Part shown: positions 36,875 to 44,269 of the stretch, piece by piece
Numbering within the stretch: position 1 is the stretch's first letter
Layout: each line of letters begins with the position of its first letter
Origin: Mycolicibacter terrae
Lineage (GTDB): Bacteria; Actinomycetota; Actinomycetes; Mycobacteriales; Mycobacteriaceae
Length of the DNA: 64,000 nucleotides
Direction of reading: 5' to 3'
NCBI RefSeq assembly: GCF_010727125.1
Contig: NZ_AP022564.1
Coordinates: 2,046,001 to 2,110,000, forward strand
Notes under the pieces: model-generated
The model's database searches: none
What the model was told of the DNA's origin: nothing
The model's input: only the letters and a program-made list of their open reading frames with translations
Position numbers and translations under genes: made by a program

Positions 36875-37582
36875 TCAGCTTGCGCAGCTGTACAGCTTGC
36901 CGGCGTCAGCGGGCGGCGGCACCGGGTGCAGGCAACCGAAGACGCCGATCTCCTCCGGACTGAACCGCACCGCCGAGCGGTGGGCGTAGTTCACGCAGAA
37001 CAGGCCCACGCGATCCGCGCGACAGCGGTAGTCGCCGAACGACAGCGTCGATCCGTCGGGCAACTCGGCTCCGTCGCCGTGCACGAACCGTCCCGGATCG
37101 CCGTGCACGGACCCGACCCGCAGCGAATTGCCGCCGTAGTCGATCCAGCCGGCCTTCCACTGCCCGTAGATCTCTTGGGGCTGCGGCGGCGGATTCACCA
37201 GGTCGACCACGCAGGCCAATGCGCCGTCGGCAGAGCCGGAATCGGTCATGCAGTTGGTTGCTCGGTGGGGCGCGGCCGGAACGGTGAAGGCGACTTCGTC
37301 GATGAGGTCCGTGCTGACCCCGTCGCGGGTCGCGCTGTGGTAGCCCGCTGCATCGGCGGGCCGGCCGGCCTCGATCCAGGCGATGACATCGGCGATCGCA
37401 GCGCCCGGCGGTGGCGGGGCCGACGGTGCCGACGGCTCGGCCGCGGACGAGCTCGGCGACGATGACGGCGCGGAGGTCGCCGTGGTGGACGAGCCGCTCG
37501 GGCTTGGCTCCGGCTCGCCGACGGTCGCGCGGGAACACCCGGCGATCAACAGCAACACAGCGATGAGCCCGGTGAGACGCAT
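36875..37582 (-). CDS. Putative lipoprotein, Ser/Pro-rich
   Basis: A 235-residue protein. The signal peptide MRLTGLIAVLLLIAGC ends in a good lipobox (LIAGC, Cys16), so Lgt and Lnt from this same window could process it. Residues 25-60 are a Ser/Pro/Ala-rich spacer. The folded part has cysteines in ATNCMTDSG, LACVVD, YRCRADRVGLFCVNYAH, FGCLHP and YSCAS, probably disulfide-bonded outside the membrane. The function is unknown. A TAGCCT box lies 6 bases before the ATG. Confidence 0.8.
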   Translation of the reverse strand: MRLTGLIAVLLLIAGCSRATVGEPEPSPSGSSTTATSAPSSSPSSSAAEPSAPSAPPPPGAAIADVIAWIEAGRPADAAGYHSATRDGVSTDLIDEVAFTVPAAPHRATNCMTDSGSADGALACVVDLVNPPPQPQEIYGQWKAGWIDYGGNSLRVGSVHGDPGRFVHGDGAELPDGSTLSFGDYRCRADRVGLFCVNYAHRSAVRFSPEEIGVFGCLHPVPPPADAGKLYSCAS

Positions 37583-37588
37583 GCCGTT

Positions 37589-37594
37589 AGGCTA
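37589..37594 (-). promoter_or_regulatory. Leaderless -10 (TAGCCT) of the lipoprotein gene
   Basis: On the minus strand, it is 6 bases before ATG 37582. It lies at the edge of the repeat array and inside a GTTAGGC/GCCTAAC inverted repeat (37586-37592, 37603-37609). Confidence 0.4.
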
Positions 37595-37710
37595 GCCGCC
37601 GTGCCTAACCGGCGGTCCAGCCTCACCTCTCCTTCGTCGAGGTTCGCTAACCGCCGTGCCCAAGCGGCGGTCCAGCCTCACCTCTCCTTCGTCGAGGTTC
37701 GCTAACCGCC
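37591..37710 (+). repeat. Tandem GGCGGT...ACCGCC small repeat, two full copies
   Basis: Two identical 45-bp copies (37611-37655 and 37666-37710) begin GGCGGT and end ACCGCC (terminal inverted repeats) with core CTCTCCTTCGTCGAGG. They are spaced by 10 bases (period 55). A degenerate tail of a further copy is at 37591-37604. The only intergenic bases not covered are next to the flanking starts. A third, diverged 47-bp copy in the same orientation is inside the methyltransferase remnant at 54812-54858. Confidence 0.85.
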
Positions 37711-37721
37711 GTGCGGTTCGC

Positions 37722-37727
37722 TACCGT
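37722..37727 (+). promoter_or_regulatory. Leaderless -10 (TACCGT) of the esterase gene
   Basis: TACCGT is 7 bases before ATG 37735, immediately after the repeat array. Confidence 0.4.
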
Positions 37728-37734
37728 TCGGCTC

Positions 37735-39243
37735 ATGCATAACCACCCTGTGCAGGCCAGTATCGCCACCGGCGTCGTGGAGGGTTTCGCGCGCGACGGG
37801 GTGCGCAGATGGCGCTCTATCCCGTACGCCCGCCCACCGGTCGGCCCGCTGCGATTCCGGGCGCCCCAACCGGCCGAGCCGTGGTCGGGGGTGCGGCACT
37901 GCCACGGGTTCACCAACTGCGCACCGCAGGAGCGGATGTACACCATCCTCAGCCCGGGCCGCTTTCAGCCGACCGGCGAGGACTGCCTGACCCTCAACGT
38001 GGTGGCACCCGAAGAAGCCGGTGCGGGCCCGCTGCCCGTCATGGTGTTCATCCACGGTGGCGGCTACATTCTGGGCAGTTCGGCTACCCCGATCTACGAC
38101 GGGGCGGCGCTGGCCCGGCGCGGCTGCGTGTACGTCTCGGTCAACTACCGGCTCGGCGCGCTCGGCTGCTTGGACCTGTCGTCGCTGTCGACCTCCGAGA
38201 TCACCGTGGACAGCAACCTGTACCTACGTGATCTGGTGCTGGCCCTGCGCTGGGTGCGCGAGAACATCGCGGCCTTCGGCGGCGACCCGGACAACGTCAC
38301 GATCTTCGGCGAGAGCGCCGGCGCGCACATCGTCGCCACTCTGCTGGGCGTGCCGCAAGCCGAAGGCCTGTTCGCCCGCGCGATCGCCCAAAGCCCCGCC
38401 GCGGGAATGGTTCGCAGCCCCGAGGTGGCGGCGGAGTTCGCCCGCCGGTTCGCCGCGCTGCTCGGCGTGCGCCCCTCCGACGCCGCGCACACGCTGCTGC
38501 GGGTGTCCCCGGCCGAGTTGGTGGCGGCCCAGGACCGATTGCTCAGGGAGGGCACCCGCGACATGCTGGGCGCTTTCCCGATCGGGCCGGTCTCCGGCGA
38601 CGACCTGTTGCCGCTGGATCCGGTCGAGGCGATGCGGCGGGGGTCGGCCCACCGGGTCCCGCTCATCGTCGGCAGCAACGCCGATGAAGGACGCCTGTTC
38701 ACCCGGTTCTTGAAGATGTTGCCGACGACCGAGCCGATGGTCGAGTCGATGCTGGCCAATACCGATGCGGGAGTGCGTGATCGGATCATCGCCGCCTACC
38801 CCGACTACCCGAACCGGGCGGCCTGCATCCGGCTCGGCGGCGACTTCGCCTTCAACGCTGCCGTCTGGCAGATCGCCGAGGCGCACGGAGCCCACGCACC
38901 CACCTACGTCTACCGCTACGACTTCGCGCCGCGGATGCTGCGCTGGTCGGGCATGGGCGCCACGCACGCCACCGAACTGCTGGCCGTGTTCGACGTCTAC
39001 CGCAGCGGCGGATTGGGCCGGCTGCTCACCGCCGGCGCGGATCGCCGGGTGGCGCTGCGGGTCAGCGGCAAGGTGCAGCGCCGCTGGCGCGCCTTCAGCG
39101 CGGACGGAACGCCGGGCGACGACTGGCCGGTCTACAGCCGGAACGACCGCGCGGTGATGGTGTTCGACCGCGAGACCCGGGTCGAGTACGACCCGACACC
39201 GGAGCGCCGGATGGCCTGGGACGGATTCTCGCTGGCCCGCTAG
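37735..39243 (+). CDS. Type-B carboxylesterase (LipT-like)
   Basis: A 502-residue carboxylesterase/cholinesterase-fold enzyme. MVFIHGGGYILGSS forms the oxyanion hole, IFGESAGAH carries the catalytic Ser, VGSNADEGRLF follows, and GATHATELLAVFD includes the catalytic His. The acid residue falls in the NADEG region. The corresponding M. tuberculosis gene beside this block is lipT (Rv2045c). There is no signal peptide, so it is cytosolic. Substrate esters are unknown. Confidence 0.92.
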   Translation: MHNHPVQASIATGVVEGFARDGVRRWRSIPYARPPVGPLRFRAPQPAEPWSGVRHCHGFTNCAPQERMYTILSPGRFQPTGEDCLTLNVVAPEEAGAGPLPVMVFIHGGGYILGSSATPIYDGAALARRGCVYVSVNYRLGALGCLDLSSLSTSEITVDSNLYLRDLVLALRWVRENIAAFGGDPDNVTIFGESAGAHIVATLLGVPQAEGLFARAIAQSPAAGMVRSPEVAAEFARRFAALLGVRPSDAAHTLLRVSPAELVAAQDRLLREGTRDMLGAFPIGPVSGDDLLPLDPVEAMRRGSAHRVPLIVGSNADEGRLFTRFLKMLPTTEPMVESMLANTDAGVRDRIIAAYPDYPNRAACIRLGGDFAFNAAVWQIAEAHGAHAPTYVYRYDFAPRMLRWSGMGATHATELLAVFDVYRSGGLGRLLTAGADRRVALRVSGKVQRRWRAFSADGTPGDDWPVYSRNDRAVMVFDRETRVEYDPTPERRMAWDGFSLAR

Positions 39244-39250
39244 CCAGCTC

Positions 39251-39799
39251 TCAGGCCCGGATCACCCGGGTGCCCCCGGCCAGCTGGTCGTGCTTGCCCT
39301 GCTTGGTCGGGCTACCGCTGATCGTCAGCGCGATCACGACGTAGGCCACGAACGCCAGCAGCGGGCCAAGATAGGGGAGCACGGCCAGCACGGTGAAGGA
39401 GTTACGGACCGCCGACTGCGCAAGCGTCGGCTTCGAAACACCGTCGGGCCCACGCACCGCCAGGCCGAGCAGTCGCTTGGCCGGGCTGGACCCCTGAGTG
39501 ACCTCGAACAACACGAAGTAGCCGTAGGTCAGCACACCGGAGAACAGGCCGGTCACCAGGAAGGGATAGTCGTCGGCGAACACGAACAGCGACAGGGCGA
39601 ACGCCACGATGCTGACCAGCACACCGTCGATGAAGCGGGCCCAGAAGCGCCTGCCCAGCCCGCCCGGCTTCTGATTCCACGCCGGCGGCTGATTCCGTCC
39701 GGGCTGCTGCCCCCAACCCTGCTGCGGCGGATAGCCGCCGGGCTGGCCGTAACCCGGGCCGTAGCCGGGGACCTTCGGGTCGAAATCGCCGGTCGTCAT
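39251..39799 (-). CDS. RDD-family membrane protein
   Basis: A 182-residue protein. The first 45 residues are Gly/Pro/Tyr/Gln-rich. The RDD domain starts at RRFWARFIDGVLVSIVAFAL (Arg-Phe-xx-Arg-xx-Asp pattern) and contains three hydrophobic segments, with the conserved TQGSSPAKRLLGLAVRG loop. The C-terminus has QGKHDQLAGGTRV, the usual RDD end. Its transport role is unproven. Confidence 0.87.
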   Translation of the reverse strand: MTTGDFDPKVPGYGPGYGQPGGYPPQQGWGQQPGRNQPPAWNQKPGGLGRRFWARFIDGVLVSIVAFALSLFVFADDYPFLVTGLFSGVLTYGYFVLFEVTQGSSPAKRLLGLAVRGPDGVSKPTLAQSAVRNSFTVLAVLPYLGPLLAFVAYVVIALTISGSPTKQGKHDQLAGGTRVIRA

Positions 39800-39898
39800 C
39801 AGATCCGCTCCTGATCATCGGGTGTTCGCCAATGTACCGTGGCGGTCGAGGGCCTGATCTGATTCTGCGCACGGCGAAATGGCGGACCCCGTAGGACC

Positions 39899-40312
39899 AT
39901 GTACCAGATCGCGGTGGTGCTCATCGTCGCATTGCACCTGGTGTTCGTCGGCTACGTCGTCGCCGGCGGCTTCCTGGCGCTGCGGTGGCGGCGCACCATC
40001 TGGCTACATGTCCCGGCGGTGTTGTGGGCGGTCCTGATCCTCACCGCTCACCTGGACTGCCCGCTGACGTGGCTGGAGCGCCGTGCCCGCACCGCCGCCG
40101 GGATGGCCTCGCTGCCGCCGGAGGGGTTCATCGCCCACTATCTGACCGGAGTCCTCTATCCCGCCACGTGGGTCGCAGCGGTCGAGGGTGCGGTGCTGGC
40201 GGCCGTCGGCTGCTCCTGGGTGCTCTACAGGCGGGCCGCACTGCGGCGCCGGCGATACGGTGGTGCTCATGCGGGCGCTGATCATCGTCGACGTGCAGAA
40301 CGACTTCTGTGA
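39899..40312 (+). CDS. DUF2784 membrane protein (Rv2044c-like)
   Basis: A 137-residue protein with three or four hydrophobic segments and the DUF2784 pattern HLVFVGYVVAGGFLALRWRR, then HLDCPLTWLERRARTAAG. Its 3' end overlaps pncA by 44 bases in another frame, so the true end may rely on coupled translation. The function is unknown. The order DUF2784-pncA is the same as Rv2044c-Rv2043c. Confidence 0.85.
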   Translation: MYQIAVVLIVALHLVFVGYVVAGGFLALRWRRTIWLHVPAVLWAVLILTAHLDCPLTWLERRARTAAGMASLPPEGFIAHYLTGVLYPATWVAAVEGAVLAAVGCSWVLYRRAALRRRRYGGAHAGADHRRRAERLL

Positions 40313-40838
40313 CGGGGGCGCGCTGCCGGTGACCGGCGCCGGCACGGTCGCCTACGACATCACCCGCTATCTGGACAGCGCAGCCGCCCGGGAGCGCTAC
40401 GACCACGTGGTGGCGACCAAGGATTGGCACATCGACCCCGGCGACCATTTCTCACCGCGCCCGGACAACGTGACGTCCTGGCCGCCGCACTGCCGCGCCG
40501 GAACGGCCGGCGCGGAATTTCCTTCGGCACTGAGCACCGAGCGGATCGACGCGGTCTTCAAAAAGGGCCAATACGACGCCGGATACAGCGGATTCGACGG
40601 CGTCGACGACGACGACACCGCCCTGGGCGACTGGCTGCACCGACGCGGCGTGGACAGCGTCGACGTGGTCGGTGTCGCCACCGACTACTGTGTGCGCCAC
40701 ACCGCCGAGGACGCGATCCGCGCGGGGTTTTCCACCACGGTGCTGGCGCAGTTGACCGCGGGTGTGGCCGCCGACTCGACGGCCGCGGCGGTGGCGGCGA
40801 TGCGCAGCGCCGGTGTCGCTGTTCTGGAGGCAGCCTGA
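40269..40838 (+). CDS. pncA: Nicotinamidase/pyrazinamidase
   Basis: Hydrolyses nicotinamide to nicotinic acid in NAD recycling, and activates pyrazinamide. It has 189 residues. The catalytic triad is D8, K99 (FKKGQY) and C141 (ATDYCVRHTA). The metal site is complete: D52, H54, H60 and H74, each shifted by 3 from the M. tuberculosis positions as I recall them. No inactivating substitution is visible. ATG 40269 gives the correct N-terminus MRALIIVDVQNDFC. Confidence 0.97.
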   Translation: MRALIIVDVQNDFCDGGALPVTGAGTVAYDITRYLDSAAARERYDHVVATKDWHIDPGDHFSPRPDNVTSWPPHCRAGTAGAEFPSALSTERIDAVFKKGQYDAGYSGFDGVDDDDTALGDWLHRRGVDSVDVVGVATDYCVRHTAEDAIRAGFSTTVLAQLTAGVAADSTAAAVAAMRSAGVAVLEAA

Positions 40839-41638
40839 TGACCGACCCGATAGCGCAAGATCTGCTGGCCACGGTCGAGCAGTCGCCGGCCGCGGCGGCC
40901 GCGCACGACCGAGCCGGCTGGGTAGGCCTTTTCAGCGCCATCGGTGCGGTGGAGGACCCGGTGGGATCGCGCCCGCACGTCGGTTCCGAGCAGATCGGCC
41001 GGTTCTACGACACGTTCATCGGGCCGCGCGACATCACCTTCCATCGCGACCTGGACATCGTGCACGGCACGACGGTCATCCGGGACCTGCAGCTCGAGGT
41101 CGCGATGGGGCCGTCGGTGATCATGCACATTCCGGCGATCCTGCGTTACGACCTCACCGAGGCCGACGGCCGTTGGGAACTGCGGCGATTACGCGCCTAC
41201 TGGGAGCTGCCGGCGATGATCCGGCAGTTCCTCAGCAACGGCCTTTCGGCGGTGCCCGCCGGGCTGCAGCTGTCGCGATCGCTGCTGCGCAACCAACGCC
41301 TCGCCGGCACCGCCGGATTCGCTGCCGGTTTTCGCCGACCGGCCGACCGCGGCAGGCATTCGGTGCGCACCTTCCTCACCGCGATGGCCTCCGGCGAGAC
41401 GGCCGCCGCCCGTGGGGTGCTATCGCCTGATGCCACAGTGACTTACGGCGACGACACCGCCGTGGACGTCATCGAACTCGGCACCAGGCTGGACGGCGCC
41501 CGCTCGACGAAGTTGCTGGCGGCCGGCAGCACCGTCGCGGTCTCGACGACCTCGGCGCAGCAGCGCGGGGTGCTCTTCGCCGACGTGGACCGGCGCGGCC
41601 AGGCGATCACCACGATCCGGTACTTCGCAGAAGACTGA
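40838..41638 (+). CDS. SnoaL/ketosteroid-isomerase-like protein (Rv2042c-like)
   Basis: A 266-residue protein. The N-terminal half resembles an NTF2-fold SnoaL-like domain (RAGWVGLFSAIGAVEDPVGS and IGRFYDTFIGPRDITFHRD), and a second, weaker one may follow after residue 180 (FLTAMASGETAAARGVLSPD). The start overlaps the pncA stop by one base (TGATG), so the two are translationally coupled. No enzymatic role is established. Confidence 0.82.
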   Translation: MTDPIAQDLLATVEQSPAAAAAHDRAGWVGLFSAIGAVEDPVGSRPHVGSEQIGRFYDTFIGPRDITFHRDLDIVHGTTVIRDLQLEVAMGPSVIMHIPAILRYDLTEADGRWELRRLRAYWELPAMIRQFLSNGLSAVPAGLQLSRSLLRNQRLAGTAGFAAGFRRPADRGRHSVRTFLTAMASGETAAARGVLSPDATVTYGDDTAVDVIELGTRLDGARSTKLLAAGSTVAVSTTSAQQRGVLFADVDRRGQAITTIRYFAED

Positions 41639-41657
41639 GTCGCCGGCCCGGCGAGGA

Positions 41658-41663
41658 TAAGCT
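41658..41663 (+). promoter_or_regulatory. Leaderless -10 (TAAGCT) of the TOBE regulator gene
   Basis: TAAGCT is 7 bases before the GTG at 41671, 19 bases after the previous stop. Confidence 0.45.
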
Positions 41664-41670
41664 CGACGAC

Positions 41671-42114
41671 GTGCCAAGCTTTCGAATCGCCGAAGTCGCC
41701 GAACTGCTCGGGGTCAGTGACGACACCGTCCGGCGCTGGATCGACTCCGGTCGCCTCTCGGCGACGTCGGGGGCCGGGCCCCGGATGGTCGACGGAGCCG
41801 AGCTGGCAGCGTTCGCCCAGGAGCGCGCCTCCGTCGAACCGGTATCGCGCAACCCGGTGGTGGGCCAATCCGCCCGCAACCGACTGGTCGGGCTGGTCAC
41901 CAACGTCACGCGGGACACGGTGATGGCACAGGTCGACGTGCAGGCCGGGCCATTTCGGCTGGTGTCGTTGGTCAGCCGGGAGGCCGCCGACGAACTGCGG
42001 CTTCAGCCGGGCAGCCTGGTCGTCGCCTCGGTCAAAGCCACCAACGTCGTGCTGGAACTGCCCCGTCGGGCCGGCTCGGCCGGCCACACCGACCCGGCGG
42101 CCGAATTCGGATAA
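41671..42114 (+). CDS. MerR-like HTH plus molybdate-type TOBE domain protein
   Basis: A 147-residue protein. Residues 3-50 form an excisionase/MerR-type helix-turn-helix (FRIAEVAELLGVSDDTVRRW). Residues 65-130 form a Mop/TOBE domain (SARNRLVGLVTNVTRDTVMA, then SLVSREAADELRLQPGSLVV), which in relatives binds molybdate or tungstate. It looks like a molybdate-responsive regulator or storage protein, although no molybdate transport or cofactor genes are in this window. Confidence 0.82.
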   Translation: MPSFRIAEVAELLGVSDDTVRRWIDSGRLSATSGAGPRMVDGAELAAFAQERASVEPVSRNPVVGQSARNRLVGLVTNVTRDTVMAQVDVQAGPFRLVSLVSREAADELRLQPGSLVVASVKATNVVLELPRRAGSAGHTDPAAEFG

Positions 42115-42115
42115 T

Positions 42116-42469
42116 TCAGGCCAGCAGCAGTACCAGTGACGCCGTCGCCAGCAGCAGGTAGGCGGCCGGAAACGCGATGTTGTACACCACTCCGGCCCGC
42201 AGATGGGTCACGACGGCCCCGATGAAGAAGGCGACCAGCCCCGCCGCGGCGGCGACGCCGATCAGCGGTACGCCCGCCAGCCCGATGATCAGGCCGGCGC
42301 CCCCGGCCAGCTTCAGCCCGCCCAACAGTGGCAGCCACGAGCGCGGTACTCCTACCTGCGCCGAGTTGGCCAGGACGAACTGCGCCGGAATGAAGTCGGC
42401 GATGGCGATGGCGATGGTGATGACCGCGGTGACGATGATGACCGCAAGGTAGAACGTCGATACGCTCAT
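42116..42469 (-). CDS. DoxX-family membrane protein
   Basis: A 117-residue protein with four hydrophobic helices and typical DoxX loops (RSWLPLLGGLKLAGGAGLIIG and THLRAGVVYNIAFPAAYLLL). It is divergent from an ECF41 sigma factor gene with 84 bases between the starts; this pairing is recurrent for ECF41 loci, so DoxX is the likely regulated target. Confidence 0.83.
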   Translation of the reverse strand: MSVSTFYLAVIIVTAVITIAIAIADFIPAQFVLANSAQVGVPRSWLPLLGGLKLAGGAGLIIGLAGVPLIGVAAAAGLVAFFIGAVVTHLRAGVVYNIAFPAAYLLLATASLVLLLA

Positions 42470-42553
42470 GATGTTGCTCTTCCTTTCGTCGGCGGGCGTG
42501 GCTATCCCGGTCTATCCCTGTAAATGACGACTCCCGGACGGCAAAGGTGACCC

Positions 42554-43447
42554 ATGAGCACCATGGACGATTTGGCGGAGCAGTTCGAAGCCCACCGCCG
42601 CCACCTGCATGCGGTGGCGTTTCACCTGCTGGGCTCGTCCGTCGACGCCGACGATGCCGTGCAGTCGGCTTGGCTGAAGGCCAGCGGCGCCGACTTCGCG
42701 GCGGTGGACAACATGGCGGGCTGGCTCACCACCATCACCGCCCGCACCGCCGTGGATCAGTTGCGCACCCGCGCCCGGCGAGCCGAGCTGCCACTGCCCG
42801 AGACGGCCGACCCCGACGACGCCCGCGGCTCGGTTGCGCCCACCGCCGACGAGGAGGTGCTGCGCACCGAGGCGGTCAGCCGCGCGCTGCTGGTGGTGCT
42901 GGATCGGTTGTCGCCGGCACAGCGGGCGGCCTTTGTGTTGCACGACCTGTTCGACGTGCCCTTCGAGCAGATCGGTGACCTGCTCGACCGGTCCCCGGAT
43001 GCCGCCAAGAAGCTGGCCAGCCGGGCACGGGCTCGGCTACACGCCGGCCCGGCCGCCGAACCGCGCCGCCGTGCTGAGCACCTGCAGATCGTGACGGCGT
43101 TCCTGGCGGCCTCCCGCGGCGGCGACATCCCGGCGCTGCTCGAGCTGCTGGCGCCCGACGTGGTGCGCCGGGTCGACCCGGAGCTGGTACCGGCCGGTGT
43201 GCCCACCGAAATGCGCGGCGCCGCCGATGTTGCGACGGAGACCCGCCGCTTCACCTTCCGCGCACGCACCGGTGCGGTGCTGCTGATCGACGGCGCGCCC
43301 GGCATCGCGATCGCACCGGCGGGCCGACTACTGGCCGTGCTCAGGATCGGTGTCGGTGACGACGGGCGCATTCACACCATCGACATCGCCGGCGAGCCGG
43401 ACCGGCTGCGCTTGATGACGCTGCAGCTGCCGGGAACCGACCGGTGA
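42554..43447 (+). CDS. ECF41-type RNA polymerase sigma factor (SigJ-like)
   Basis: A 297-residue sigma factor. Region 2 (HLLGSSVDADDAVQSAWLKA) and region 4 (LSPAQRAAFVLHDLFDVPFEQIGDLL) are clear. A C-terminal SnoaL-like domain (about residues 180-290) is the hallmark of ECF41, where it modulates activity in place of an anti-sigma factor. Its usual partner gene types (DoxX, oxidoreductases) include the divergent gene. I did not find the ECF41 TGTCACA/CGTC motif in the intergenic 84 bases. Confidence 0.88.
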   Translation: MSTMDDLAEQFEAHRRHLHAVAFHLLGSSVDADDAVQSAWLKASGADFAAVDNMAGWLTTITARTAVDQLRTRARRAELPLPETADPDDARGSVAPTADEEVLRTEAVSRALLVVLDRLSPAQRAAFVLHDLFDVPFEQIGDLLDRSPDAAKKLASRARARLHAGPAAEPRRRAEHLQIVTAFLAASRGGDIPALLELLAPDVVRRVDPELVPAGVPTEMRGAADVATETRRFTFRARTGAVLLIDGAPGIAIAPAGRLLAVLRIGVGDDGRIHTIDIAGEPDRLRLMTLQLPGTDR

Positions 43448-43531
43448 TGAGTGCGCGTGACGGCCGATCACGAGTGCCCGGTTCTGCTTTGATGGGTCAC
43501 GCGAACCGATTCGGCAGTTAAGGGGAATCCC

Positions 43532-44266
43532 ATGCCTGAGGAAGCGAAGGCGCCCGAGCCGACGCCGATGGCGGTGACAGCGCGCGGCATTTCGATGACC
43601 GGCCCGTGGGGACGGGTTTTCGGGCCGCTCGACCTGGACATCCAGTCCGGCGGGGTCACTGTGCTGGTCGGCCCGCCCGGATCGGGCCGCACCGCTCTGC
43701 TGATGAGCCTGGCTGGGCGGATGAAGCCGTCAACGGGAACGGTCAGCGTGTTCGGACGCCACAAGGCCCGCGACATCTTCGGCGTCTCCGCGCTGGCCGG
43801 GGTCGAACAACTCGACGCGATCTTCGAATCGGTGACGGTGGGCGACCTGATCACCGAGCAGCTCCGCTGGGATGCCCCCTGGTATCGACTGGTTCGTCGC
43901 GCCGGGGAAGCCGACCGCGATGCCGTCTGCCGGCCGGTCTTCGGTGATCTGCCACCGCCGCAACTGCACGAGTTCGTCGAGCAGCTCGACGAACTGACCG
44001 GGCTGCTGTTGCGCATCGCGCTGGCCAACACCGCACGGCCACCACTGTTGGTGATCGGCACCATCGATCAGGTCACCAGCGACCGTGACCGGGCGACCCT
44101 GATCCGCCGGCTGGTCGCGCTGGGGGAGCAGCAGACCGTGATCACCGCGTCGGCCAACGAGGTGCCCGAGGGTTCGGGGGTCGCGGCGCAGATCCTCGTC
44201 GAGCATCTGGGGCCGGCCGGGCTTGCGCACAGCGCCCACAGTCGAGATGAGAAGGGGGACGAGTAG
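43532..44266 (+). CDS. Degenerate ABC-type ATPase
   Basis: A 244-residue protein with ABC ATP-binding layout but altered motifs. Walker A reads GPPGSGRT, with Arg in place of the invariant Lys. The signature region reads LDELTGLLLRIALANT, not LSGGQ. The Walker B region is LLVIGTIDQ, with no acidic DE pair, and the switch His is missing (VITASANE). It may bind but not hydrolyse ATP, or serve as a scaffold. AAGGGG precedes the ATG. It is followed 3 bases later by a YhgE/Pip membrane protein. Confidence 0.8.
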   Translation: MPEEAKAPEPTPMAVTARGISMTGPWGRVFGPLDLDIQSGGVTVLVGPPGSGRTALLMSLAGRMKPSTGTVSVFGRHKARDIFGVSALAGVEQLDAIFESVTVGDLITEQLRWDAPWYRLVRRAGEADRDAVCRPVFGDLPPPQLHEFVEQLDELTGLLLRIALANTARPPLLVIGTIDQVTSDRDRATLIRRLVALGEQQTVITASANEVPEGSGVAAQILVEHLGPAGLAHSAHSRDEKGDE

Positions 44267-44269
44267 ACC

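Noticed and set aside
37586..37609. Iron box (IdeR) suggested by TTAGGC...GCCTAA
   Set aside because: The half sites are 10 bases apart and do not match the 19-bp IdeR palindrome; the bases belong to the repeat region.
40269..40838. Pyrazinamide-resistance change in pncA
   Set aside because: All catalytic and metal-site residues are present; no inactivating change is visible.
42470..42553. ECF41 promoter
   Set aside because: The expected TGTCACA and CGTC elements were not found on either strand.
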